Shown here piece by piece: positions 26,794-34,983 of a DNA stretch of 64,000 nucleotides. Origin of the DNA: Nocardia arthritidis (GTDB lineage: Bacteria > Actinomycetota > Actinomycetes > Mycobacteriales > Mycobacteriaceae); contig NZ_CP046172.1 in NCBI RefSeq assembly GCF_011801145.1, positions 6,944,001-7,008,000 of the forward strand, read 5' to 3'. Numbering within the stretch: the first letter of the stretch is position 1; each line of letters starts with the position of its first letter. The position numbers and the translations under genes are program-made. The notes below the pieces were generated by a model. That model had not been told where the DNA came from and did no database searches. It saw nothing but the letters and a program-made list of their open reading frames with translations.

Positions 26794-28025
26794 TGACTAT
26801 CGAACTGCCCCGCTCGGCCGCGCCGCTGCGCGCGCTGCCCGCGACCACCCTGGCCGCCGCGGTCGTCGAACGCCTGTGCGCCGCCGACCGTCCCGTCAAC
26901 GCCTATCTTTACGACACCGAACGCGCGGCCGAACGCGCTCGGCGCCTGCGCGCCTGCCTGCCGGACTGGGCGGAGATCTTCTACGCGGTCAAGGCCAACT
27001 CCTTCGAGCCGATGCTCACCGCACTCGCCGCGGAGGTCGACGGGTTCGAGGTGGCTTCGGTCCGCGAGATCGAGCTGGCGGGCAAGGCCGCGACCGCCGC
27101 GGGCCGCACCGCCCGACTGGTCGCGGCGGGTCCCGCGAAAACCGCCCCGGTGCTGTCCGCGCTGGTGGCCGCGGGCGCCGAGGCGGTCAACGTGGAAAGC
27201 GTCGCGGAGCTGTACCGGCTCGACGAGGCGGCGGTCCAGGCCGGGGTGCGGATGCCGGTGGCGCTGCGCGTCAACCCCGACCGGGTACCGGTGACCGGCT
27301 CGCTGACCATGGGCGGCGCGGCCACCGTGTTCGGAACACCCGAATCCGATGTGCCCGAGGTACTTTCGGTAGCGGCGACACTGCCGAGCGTGCAGGTGGT
27401 CGGCTTCCACATCCACGCCGTCTGCAACAATCTCGACGCTGCCGCGCACGCGGCCTACGTCCGCTGGTGTCTGGACTACAGCACCCGTACCGCCGCCGTG
27501 CACGGCATCGAGCTGCGACTGGTCGACACCGGTGGCGGCATCGGCGTCGCCTTCGGTGACGAACAGCCATTCGATCTGGATCGCTTCGGCGACGAGCTCA
27601 GCGGCATCCGACCACCGGACGGCGTCCGGGTGCTTTTCGAACCCGGCCGCTGGCCGGTGACCGAATGTGGTTACTACGCAGCCGAAGTCGTCGACATCAA
27701 ACATGCCTACGGCACCTGGTTCGCTGTATTGCGCGGCGGTATCAACCATTTTCAGCTGCCCACCTCATGGGACATCGTGCACAACTTCACGGTCGTCCCG
27801 ATCGAACCGTGGACACATCGCTGGCCGCGCCGTGAGCTGATCGACACGCCCGTGACCGTGGTCGGCGAGTTGTGCACGCCCGAGGACACTTTGGCCAGGG
27901 ACATCACGGTCGACCGAATCCGCATCGGCGACATCGTGGTCTTCCCGAACGCGGGCTCCTACGGCTGGGAATTCGCCATGCCCGAATTCCTCGGCCACCC
28001 ACCCGCCCCGCGCTGGGTGCTCTGA
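26793..28025 (+). CDS. Alanine-racemase-fold PLP decarboxylase of the siderophore locus
   Basis: Protein of 410 residues of fold-type III PLP decarboxylases (ornithine/diaminopimelate decarboxylase family). The PLP lysine is in FYAVKANSFEPML, the glycine-rich phosphate loop is DTGGGIG, and the active-site cysteine loop is GELCTPEDTL. Close context relatives are SbnH of staphyloferrin B, which decarboxylates a citryl-amino-acid intermediate, and similar siderophore decarboxylases. It is coupled to the uptake genes, not to the biosynthetic ones. A substrate cannot be fixed from sequence. Besides an intermediate of the pathway, a free diamino acid is possible. Confidence 0.85.
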   Translation: MTIELPRSAAPLRALPATTLAAAVVERLCAADRPVNAYLYDTERAAERARRLRACLPDWAEIFYAVKANSFEPMLTALAAEVDGFEVASVREIELAGKAATAAGRTARLVAAGPAKTAPVLSALVAAGAEAVNVESVAELYRLDEAAVQAGVRMPVALRVNPDRVPVTGSLTMGGAATVFGTPESDVPEVLSVAATLPSVQVVGFHIHAVCNNLDAAAHAAYVRWCLDYSTRTAAVHGIELRLVDTGGGIGVAFGDEQPFDLDRFGDELSGIRPPDGVRVLFEPGRWPVTECGYYAAEVVDIKHAYGTWFAVLRGGINHFQLPTSWDIVHNFTVVPIEPWTHRWPRRELIDTPVTVVGELCTPEDTLARDITVDRIRIGDIVVFPNAGSYGWEFAMPEFLGHPPAPRWVL

Positions 28026-28069
28026 TCCACCGCTCCGATGGCGGGATCGTCTATGTCCCAGGCTGATTC

Positions 28070-28102
28070 GCGGCCCGTTCCGGTCGATTCGGAACGGGCC
28101 GC
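28070..28102. terminator. Bidirectional terminator hairpin
   Basis: Perfect 13-base stem GCGGCCCGTTCCG/CGGAACGGGCCGC with a 7-base loop. It lies between the stop of the rightward decarboxylase gene and the stop of the leftward siderophore-interacting gene, ideal for ending both transcripts. Confidence 0.8.
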
Positions 28103-28119
28103 ACGCCCGCCGCGGGAGG

Positions 28120-28944
28120 TCAGTCCACCGAGCGGCCGAAGCGCCAGTAGCCGGTGAAGGTCACATCCGCCTTGGGGATTCCGCGATCGGCGACGAGATG
28201 GCGGCGAACGCCGCCGGCGAGTTTCTGCTCGCCCGCCACGAAGCCGTAGACACCCTGCGAGGGGAGATCCGCCGCACGCACCACGTCGAGGGCCATGCTG
28301 CCCACCGGTGCGTGCGGATCGTCGCGCACCAGCCAATTCACCTGCACGCCTTCGGGTTCGCCCAGATCTTGACTGTCATCGGGGTGCGCGATCTCGATGT
28401 ATGCCGCCCCGTGCTGATCCCGCGGCGCCGATCGCAGCGCACCGGCGATAGCCGCCAGCGCACTCTCGTCACCGGCCAGCAGCGACCACGAACAATGTTG
28501 CGGCACTTGGTACATGATGCCCTCATCGAGCAGCCCTACCGGCGCGCCCGGGGTAGCGCCGCTCGCCCAGCCGCAGGCCGGGGTGTGCTCACCGTGCATG
28601 GCGAAGTCGATATCGATCTCGGCTGTCTCGCCGAATTGCCCCGCACCGGCGGGCCGGTGCTCGCGCACGGTGTAGTTGCGCACCACCGGCCGCTGCTCCT
28701 CGCTCATCATCCGGCACTGCGCCCACCAGAGATCGCCGACCGCCGAGGACGGCAACCGCAGGCCGTGCCTACCCGGCAGGAACAGCCGGAACCATTGATC
28801 GAACCCCATCGGAGTGAAGCAGGCCAGACCGGTGCCACCGAGCGTGACACGAACGAAATTCGGGCTGATCCGTTTACTCGCCACCACCTCGGCGGTCAGA
28901 ATCTGCCGCTCCTCGGGCTTGACGTACTTGGTGCACCTAGCCAT
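28120..28944 (-). CDS. Siderophore-interacting protein (ferric-siderophore reductase, ViuB/SIP family)
   Basis: Protein of 274 residues. An FAD-binding beta barrel carries the RNYTVRE motif, followed by an NAD(P)H-binding SIP domain with WSLLAGDESALAAIAGAL. Members reduce the imported ferric siderophore in the cytoplasm to release iron. It is convergent with the uptake operon and has its own iron box directly upstream of the ATG. The operator therefore overlaps the ribosome-binding region, and the transcript may be very short-leadered. Confidence 0.92.
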   Translation of the reverse strand: MARCTKYVKPEERQILTAEVVASKRISPNFVRVTLGGTGLACFTPMGFDQWFRLFLPGRHGLRLPSSAVGDLWWAQCRMMSEEQRPVVRNYTVREHRPAGAGQFGETAEIDIDFAMHGEHTPACGWASGATPGAPVGLLDEGIMYQVPQHCSWSLLAGDESALAAIAGALRSAPRDQHGAAYIEIAHPDDSQDLGEPEGVQVNWLVRDDPHAPVGSMALDVVRAADLPSQGVYGFVAGEQKLAGGVRRHLVADRGIPKADVTFTGYWRFGRSVD

Positions 28945-28949
28945 GAAGG

Positions 28950-28968
28950 TTAGGCTAGCAAAACCTAA
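28950..28968 (-). promoter_or_regulatory. IdeR/DtxR iron box of the siderophore-interacting gene
   Basis: TTAGGCTAGCAAAACCTAA matches the IdeR consensus at 15 of 19 positions. A second, weaker register overlaps it at 28945-28963 (14 of 19), suggesting binding of more than one dimer. It is 6 bases upstream of the reductase start. Confidence 0.75.
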
Positions 28969-28982
28969 GTTTTATGCCAGAT

Positions 28983-29301
28983 TCACGATTGTCGCAACGT
29001 CGGGGTCATCCCAGGCCCTGCAGCGCCATAGCGCAATATTTTCCTGACCACGCCGCTGCCGATGTCCAGGATCGTGTAGACGGGTGCGCCGATCTGCGCG
29101 TTCCACGGTCCCCGCAGGCCACTGGTCTGCCCATTGTCCCAGGTGATGCAGGGCTCGATCGGGCCGTTGACCGAGGTCCAGTTGATCTTGCCCCACAGCT
29201 ACCGGAGATCGGCGCCGCCGAGACGGTGCCGGAGCGAAAGACGGCGCGGTCACGACGGCGGCCTTGGCAAGCGCGGCGACGGCCTTCCGGCGAACGGACA
29301 T
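28983..29301 (-). pseudogene. Frameshifted small secreted protein
   Basis: A good ribosome site (AAAGGTGG) precedes ATG 29301 and a signal-peptide-like start (MSVRRKAVAALAKAAVV). After about 30 residues that frame turns into arginine-rich nonsense. A second frame then gives convincing protein (NWTSVNGPIEPCITWDNGQT, ending RQS) up to the stop at 28983. A third frame bridges the junction with VSAAPISGSC. One or two indels therefore separate signal peptide and mature domain. It is either a broken gene or a sequencing error. The intact product would be a secreted domain of about 80 residues, family unknown. Confidence 0.6.
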
Positions 29302-29864
29302 GTCAGCCACCTTTCACGTTGCGGAAACCGTATGGATGACGCCGATCCGAATAGCGCGCCAGGATGTTTGCCAAGAATTTCCAAACCGTCGACAAAGTAT
29401 TCAAGACATTCACCGAGCGACGGCTGCCGATTGTGCGCCAACAAGAGTGCCACATTTACCCTCAACGGCCGCGGACGTGCGGCCACCCCCACCCCTCGGC
29501 AGGTAGCGACCTCTTGTCGCCTTTCTGCACAACGCGATACCCGACTGGCGTCCATTCGCCGCACCCCCTGAAGGCCCTGTCCACTATTCGGTCATGCTGG
29601 ACTGCATCGTCGACAAATCGGCAGGGTGAGCCCTATATTTAAAATATTTGCTAATAAATTGCCATGAATGTCAGAGGGTGATATCGCTCGACATCCGCTG
29701 AGAGGAGATCTGGTCGATGTTCGCGTCCGTTGCGATTGCCTTGGGTTGCGAGAAAAACGACCATCCTCGAAAAGGTGGGGGAAATCACCGCAACTCCACG
29801 GAGACCGACAATTGTTCCTGGAGTTACAGCGGCTGAGACAACACTGGCAGACAGAAAGGCCACA
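29302..29864. other. Intergenic region, no gene supported
   Basis: About 560 bases before the dehalogenase gene. A distinctly AT-rich patch (about 29630-29665, with TATATTTAAAATATTT) looks like promoter DNA foreign to the base composition around it. No reading frame here has protein-like sequence plus a ribosome site. Confidence 0.45.
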
Positions 29865-30797
29865 ATGGCAGCCGTCGCTGTTCTCGACTCGTTTATGCAT
29901 TACACCGATACCGGGTTCGGTGATACACCGGTGGTGTTCCTGCACGGAAATCCCACCTCGTCGTATCTCTGGCGGAACGTGATCCCGTATATCGCCGATC
30001 ACACTCGCTGCCTCGCGCCCGACCTGATCGGTATGGGCGCCTCCGGTAAGCCCGACATCGAGTATCGCTTCGCCGACCACGCCCGGTACCTGGACGCCTG
30101 GTTCGAAGGGCTCGGCATCGACCGAGCGGTGATCGTCGGCCACGACTGGGGCGGTGCACTCGGAATGGACTGGGCCGCACGCCATCCCGGCCGGGTTCGG
30201 GGAGTCGCGCTGGTCGAGACCTTCCTGCGGCCGATGCACAGTGACGACCTCTCAGCGCCGATGGCCCGGATCTTCGGGCGGCTGCGCGGACCGGAGGGCG
30301 AGCGAATGGTGTTGGCGGACAACATGTTCATCGAGTCCGATCTCGCGGCAGTCCCCGGACTTTCGGCAGCCGACCTCGAGATCTATCGGGCACCCTACCC
30401 AACGCCGGAATCGCGCAGGCCGATGCTCGCATGGGCCCGCGAATACCCGTTGGACGGCGAACCCGCAGACGTCGTCCAGCGCGTATTCGATTACGACTAC
30501 TGGATGGACCGAACCCCCGAGGTACCCAAGCTCGTGCTGGCCGGCATGAACAGCGCGACCGACCTGGGCTCACCCAAAGTAATCGGTTGGGCGCGAGCGT
30601 ACTTCGCCAATGTGGAAGTCGAGTCGATCGGCCCCGCGGGCCATCATGCCCCCGAATACCAGCCCGACGCGATCGGCTCCGTACTCGCACGCTGGCTTCA
30701 TCGGCACGCACTCACCCCCGCTGGCATCGATCTCGGTAGCTGGATGAACGGGTTTGGGCCGCTAACCTACTCCAACCTCGATCTTCCTCCTTGTTGA
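29865..30797 (+). CDS. Haloalkane dehalogenase (HLD-II/DhaA-LinB type)
   Basis: Alpha/beta hydrolase of 310 residues. HGNPTSSYLWR supplies the halide-stabilising Asn characteristic of HLD-II enzymes. GHDWGG holds the nucleophile Asp94 (not Ser) and a halide-binding Trp95. GPAGHHAPEYQPD holds the catalytic His. These enzymes hydrolyse the carbon-halogen bond of haloalkanes to an alcohol in the cytoplasm. ATG 29865 has AGAAAGG six bases ahead. Both flanking stretches hold broken genes, and no other haloalkane pathway gene is near, so it may have been acquired alone. Confidence 0.9.
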   Translation: MAAVAVLDSFMHYTDTGFGDTPVVFLHGNPTSSYLWRNVIPYIADHTRCLAPDLIGMGASGKPDIEYRFADHARYLDAWFEGLGIDRAVIVGHDWGGALGMDWAARHPGRVRGVALVETFLRPMHSDDLSAPMARIFGRLRGPEGERMVLADNMFIESDLAAVPGLSAADLEIYRAPYPTPESRRPMLAWAREYPLDGEPADVVQRVFDYDYWMDRTPEVPKLVLAGMNSATDLGSPKVIGWARAYFANVEVESIGPAGHHAPEYQPDAIGSVLARWLHRHALTPAGIDLGSWMNGFGPLTYSNLDLPPC

Positions 30798-30884
30798 CGG
30801 GCTTGCCCGATCGGTTTCGGCCGATGTTTCCGGCCAGCCGCTCCCGATCCTGCCCACGCCCCGACCCGGTCGATATGTCGGTAC

Positions 30885-31355
30885 ATGGTGCCAGCCGACG
30901 ACCTTGTTCGCCGCGACTACCGTGGTCTGGGACACATCGAATGTTCGTGCGTGGACGTCGAATTCGCGGATGTGCGGGGCCGGACCGAGTGTCCGGCCAG
31001 TTACGGCGTGCGGACGCGGCAGGGCGCGTTCACGATCTGGAATCAGCAGCAGGGTCCGGAGTCATTGCTCACCACCAGGATTCGCGGTCTGTCGATCGGG
31101 CGTGCGGATCGGCCCGCGCGCGGATCCGGCGTTTTCATCTCCGGCGGCGGCGACGAACGATTCGGTACCCGCGGCCGCGTCGAGGCGGACCTCGTCGAGC
31201 TGGGTGAGATCTATATCGACGGCGGAATCGCCACTGGTGCACGGAATCTCATCACATCGGTCGCATCGTTACGACCGGAATCGTGGCCGGTCCGCCTTCC
31301 GGGCGCGGGCCAGGGAAGGCATCCGGGCGGCGGACTTCGGACCGCTCACTTATAA
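30885..31355 (+). pseudogene. Truncated protein of an uncharacterised actinobacterial family
   Basis: About 156 residues. The central part (TTRIRGLSI, ADRPARGSGVFISGGGD, then GEIYIDGGIATG) resembles the start of a larger uncharacterised family in which IYTDGGI is followed by a long conserved domain. Here the sequence degenerates after the DGGI segment and ends without that domain. There is no good ribosome site. I read it as a decayed N-terminal fragment. Confidence 0.45.
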
Positions 31356-31646
31356 GAGCTGGCCTGTCCGGTTCGGGAGCGCGGCATGGGGAAACGGGCC
31401 GGATAAACACCAGCACCGCGCCCCATGCCGACGTTCATCACCGGCGGCGGCCGGATGGTGTTCGGCCCGTTGATCTTCCGGCGACCGCCGCCAGGCCATC
31501 TCGAATGACCGGAATGCGGTGTACCCGACTCACACCCATATGGAAACTATTCGGTGCGAAACCGGCCAGGGACTGCTGTGCTGATCCTGGCGCTTGTCTG
31601 AACTACCCGATCTCCCGAATCCCGGCTGAGACTTGCCATCGCGATG

Positions 31647-32099
31647 TCAGTGGTCGAAGCTGGCTTCGCCGCTGATGGGCGTATGCCAGGTCGCGCTGCC
31701 GCCCCAGAACGGTGCCACGTGCTCGCCCGTGCGGTCGGGTGTGTGTCGGCGCAGTCCTCGCCGGTGGTTTCGGAGAGCAGTTCCCACAACGAGTTCGCGG
31801 TGGGTTTGTGGCGGCTGGTCTGCCAGGGGTAGCCGGGGATCTGGTCGCGGAGGTGTGCCAGGGCGCTGGTGTCGATGGTGATGTGTTGACCGATCAGCTG
31901 CGAGCAGTCCAGGCCGGGCGGGTGCGGCTTGTGGAGGAAGCAGGGTGATGGCGGCCTCGTCGCTTCTGAGTTGTTCTCCAATCGTGACAAGCGCGTGGTA
32001 GAGCGCGGCGATGCCGGGGTTGGTACGCGTGCGCGTCGCCGCGGCCTCGGCGTTGTGGTGATCGGGCCATTGCAGGAGTGGTTCCGGCGCTGCACACAC
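31647..32099 (-). pseudogene. Probable frameshifted hypothetical gene
   Basis: Leftward, the first 55 residues in one frame (PGIAALYHALVTIGEQLRSDE) look like real helical protein. The continuation appears in the neighbouring frame (SQLIGQHITIDTSALAHLRDQ, then NSLWELLSETTGED). The switch falls near 31940. Together they would make a protein of roughly 140 residues with no family I recognise. The evidence is protein-like composition only. Confidence 0.4.
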
Positions 32100-32348
32100 T
32101 CGGATTGAGATCGAATGTTGCTGAAGCGGAAAGCGCCGGGTGTAGCACGCTGCGCTGCGGGTGATCGGGGCGTGTCGTGGTCATTGTGGCTATCACCAGT
32201 TCGGTGTGCTTTCACCCTGCTCGGGCGTTATTCGGTGGCAGGGTGGGATCGCGGGCAAAATTCCGGTAACACATCAAGTGTGAGCTACGACACTAAGACA
32301 CAGGGCTATCGCGCACCCAGCACCAGCCCCATCGGTAAGGAATTCATC

Positions 32349-32555
32349 ATGTCCGCATTGTTCAAGGTGGCCGCAGCTACCATGCTCACCGCCGGCGCTC
32401 TGGCAGTCATCAGCCCGGTCGCTACCGCGCAGACCGCCGACACCAGCACCACCGTCGACACCAGCACCAGCATCAGCGCCGATTTGTTCTCCGGCCAGGT
32501 CGCTACTGACGCCGGCCTCAAAGCCGTCCTCGGCGCCTCAACCGACATCGAATAA
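32349..32555 (+). CDS. Small secreted threonine/serine-rich protein
   Basis: Protein of 68 residues. A signal peptide (FKVAAATMLTAGALAVISP, cleavage after ATA) leaves a mature part of about 40 residues rich in Thr, Ser and Asp, with TADTSTTVDTSTS. AAGGA precedes ATG 32349. Such very small secreted proteins are common in Nocardia and have no known role. A short hairpin (GGCCC/GGGCC) follows the stop at once and a long structured hairpin follows at 32582. Confidence 0.65.
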   Translation: MSALFKVAAATMLTAGALAVISPVATAQTADTSTTVDTSTSISADLFSGQVATDAGLKAVLGASTDIE

Positions 32556-32581
32556 GGCCCGGTGGGCCGAGGACGGGTGGC

Positions 32582-32645
32582 AGCGGAACTGCCCGGCCGA
32601 GAGGGCTTGTCCGTCGAGGCAACCCGCTCGGTTGGCAGTTCCGCT
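32582..32645. ncRNA. Long structured hairpin, possible RNA element
   Basis: A 64-base near-complete hairpin. Stem blocks pair 32582-32593 with 32634-32645 (AGCGGAACTGCC/GGCAGTTCCGCT), 32597-32601 with 32627-32631, 32603-32605 with 32623-32625, 32607-32609 with 32620-32622, and 32611-32612 with 32618-32619, leaving a GTCGA loop. The regular bulges and length exceed a plain terminator. It could be a stable small RNA, a 3' UTR structure of the secreted-protein gene, or a palindromic mobile repeat. Confidence 0.5.
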
Positions 32646-32990
32646 TCTGCCTCGGCGCCCGGCCGTCGTGGTCGATGTGGTCGAAAACCGCAGGGTTCAG
32701 GGTGGCGGGCTGCTGTGCCATGTCCGGTGGTGGAACCGGTTGACCGCGTGGCGATAGCGGAGCGTGCACCTCGCGCCTTGTATCGGGAGGTACCGACTAC
32801 CGCAACGGCGCGGTGGTCGTGGGCGCCACGCCCTTGAAGTTCCTGCGGACATGGATGGCACAAGCCATTTCATCTCTGCGCGCTGGCCGAATCGGTGACA
32901 ATGACACCGTCGGTTCCACCGTCGGCCGGGATCACGCACCAACCGAGCCAGGGCAGACTCGTCCGAACGTAGACAACCGAGGAGAGCAGC

Positions 32991-33194
32991 ATGGCCACCG
33001 GAACCGTGAAGTGGTTCAACGCCGAGAAGGGATTCGGCTTCATCGCCCAGGATGGCGGTGGCCCCGACGTCTTCGTGCACTACTCCGCCGTCCAGTCGGC
33101 CGGCTTCCGCTCACTGGAGGAAGGCCAACAGGTCACCTTCGACGTCGCCCAAGGGCCCAAGGGTCCGCAGGCCGAGAACGTCACTCCCCAATAA
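32991..33194 (+). CDS. cspA: Cold-shock protein, CspA family
   Basis: Protein of 67 residues, full length for a single cold-shock domain. RNP1-like KGFGFI and RNP2-like VFVHYSAV are intact, with N-terminal [11 protein letters not shown]. It binds single-stranded RNA and DNA as a chaperone. GAGGAG lies about 8 bases before the ATG. As usual for csp genes it has a long untranslated leader (about 340 bases after the upstream hairpin). It stands alone, with no operon partner. Confidence 0.95.
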   Translation: MATGTVKWFNAEKGFGFIAQDGGGPDVFVHYSAVQSAGFRSLEEGQQVTFDVAQGPKGPQAENVTPQ

Positions 33195-33320
33195 GAAGTT
33201 CGCCAGCAGCACTCGGTCGCCTCGACCTGGCGTTAGCACCATCCCCGCGGACAGGCCGAGCCGCCCGGACACCAGCAGCCAGACTCGCCCAGGAAACCGG
33301 CGGCGCCGGGGACCGTTCGG

Positions 33321-33386
33321 TAGCCGCTGCGCCACCGCCGAGGCCACCGTGCCGACGAGGCCGCCGAAGAAGCCGCTGGGTATCGG
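33321..33386. repeat. Direct repeat, copy 1
   Basis: A 66-base sequence beginning TAGCCGCTGCGCCACCGCCG and ending TATCGG, repeated at 34661-34728 with only a G/C change and a 2-base insertion. Read leftward it would encode IPSGFFGGLVGTVASAVAQRL, resembling a membrane or signal-type tail, so it may derive from a gene end. This copy lies in the otherwise empty region after cspA (33195-33736). Confidence 0.75.
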
Positions 33387-33736
33387 TCGTCTACCGCGGC
33401 CCTTATCTCGATGGCGCCGCACTCCGATCCTCCGGCACATCGTCAATGCGAACCGGATGTATCGGACCGTGGTGCGAGCACACGCCGATTGGCCGAGTCT
33501 CGGCGATTCGCCCGGGGTGATGTGGCGTACTTACATTGTTCTGCGGGGATTGTTGTCTTTTGCTCGCGCTGATCGAGATGGTTCGCATCTGTGCGGGCGT
33601 TAATTGTCGAATGGAGATGCGTCAGCATCCGAGTCCCGCGAGTATCTGATCTCGAAGAACGCATCGCCGAATTGCACACAGGTACAGGCGAATCGACTCT
33701 GCGACGGAGGCATGCATTGACGAAAGAAACCCGATC

Positions 33737-34663
33737 GTGACCGCAACCCTGCACAGTGTCCGCAGCACAGACGGGACCGAGATCGCATACCAGGTCGCCG
33801 GCCCCACCGACGGCCGGGCGCTGGTAATGCTGCACGGCCTGGCAGCGAGTATGGCCGCCTGGGGCTCGGTGATCGACCGGTTCGCGCAGCGATACCGCGT
33901 GGTGACGCCGGATCTGCGCGGGCACGGCTACTCGGGTAAGCCGGTGTCCGGCTACGACAATCCGGCCAACTGGGCGGGCGATGTCGCGTCCGTACTGGCG
34001 GCGGAGAACATCGCGTCCGGTGCGGTGCTGCTGGGATGGTCCTACGGCGGATTCGTGCTCACAGATTATCTGGCAGAGCGAGGAACCGGCGTGGCGGACG
34101 GAGTAGTGTATGTCGATGCCGTCACCGGCACCCCTGGGCATGATATCCAAGGGGCACAGCTCGGTCCGGCAATGCTCGCCGCGGCGCCCGCCATTTTCGA
34201 CGAGGGCGGCGTGCACCAAATCCGCGCCTATCTCGAGGCTGCCGAGGCCGGTTTCTACGGCGACGTGCCCGGGCCCGACCTGCAACGCCTCGTCGGCTTG
34301 AACCTGGTCACCCCACCGCGCGTTCGCGAAGCACTGCTGACTCGACCTCCCCGCGACAACGACGCCACGCTGCGCGCACTTGACGTACCCGCGCTGGTCA
34401 TCCACGGTCTCGACGACGCGGCGGTTTCGGCGGATACGGCCCGCTATATCGCCGGCAAGGCGATTTCCGATGCGCGCCTGTCCCTCTGGGAGCACACCAC
34501 ACACGCGCCGTTCCTCGAGGCTCCCACCCGCTTCGTCGACGAAGTCACCCACTTCATCGAGAGCCTGCCCGCAAAGGGTCCGGCAGCGACCGTGACATCG
34601 GTCACGATGACGACGAACGTCCGTAGTGCGTCACCCCCCGGCGGTCGGACTGCTCAGAGATAG
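33737..34663 (+). CDS. Alpha/beta hydrolase
   Basis: Protein of 308 residues of the alpha/beta hydrolase fold. HGLAASMAAWG is the oxyanion loop, GWSYGG holds the nucleophile serine, LVIHGLDD the acid region and HTTHAPFLEAP the histidine. Substrate unknown. Similar proteins are annotated as peroxidases, esterases or lactonases. The last 25 residues after HFIESLPAK are low-complexity, and the stop codon TAG (34661) is the first codon of repeat copy 2. The natural C-terminus may have been rebuilt by arrival of the repeat. Confidence 0.82.
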   Translation: MTATLHSVRSTDGTEIAYQVAGPTDGRALVMLHGLAASMAAWGSVIDRFAQRYRVVTPDLRGHGYSGKPVSGYDNPANWAGDVASVLAAENIASGAVLLGWSYGGFVLTDYLAERGTGVADGVVYVDAVTGTPGHDIQGAQLGPAMLAAAPAIFDEGGVHQIRAYLEAAEAGFYGDVPGPDLQRLVGLNLVTPPRVREALLTRPPRDNDATLRALDVPALVIHGLDDAAVSADTARYIAGKAISDARLSLWEHTTHAPFLEAPTRFVDEVTHFIESLPAKGPAATVTSVTMTTNVRSASPPGGRTAQR

Positions 34664-34728
34664 CCGCTGCGCCACCGCCGAGGCCACCGTGGCGACGAGG
34701 GGCCGCCGAAGAAGCCGCTGGGTATCGG
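34661..34728. repeat. Direct repeat, copy 2
   Basis: A 68-base copy of the sequence at 33321-33386, in the same orientation, differing by one base change and a 2-base insertion (GAGGGG in place of GAGG). It starts exactly at the stop codon of the hydrolase gene. The two copies flank that gene at a distance of 1.34 kb. Confidence 0.75.
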
Positions 34729-34983
34729 GCGCGGGATTGTCGTCGCATCGGCCTTGCCGACGTCGCAGTTCTTTTCGAACACCGGGAGCGTGTCTCGCAT
34801 GCCGGCATGACCTGAGAACTATGCGGTGGATCTGTCCTACATCGTGCTCGGTGCGCGGTCGGATGTCGTATTTCCGGCAGAGCTGGGATCTGCGGCTGCT
34901 CGTTCGGGTTCGGGGAGGTAGACCGGAAGGCGATAGTTCGCTGTGTCTTCTTGAACCCGACTACTTGTAGATGGAGTGTGAGA

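Noticed and set aside
31425..31508. Short rightward frame starting MPTFITGGGRM
   Set aside because: Twenty-seven residues with no ribosome site, in a stretch of decayed sequence.
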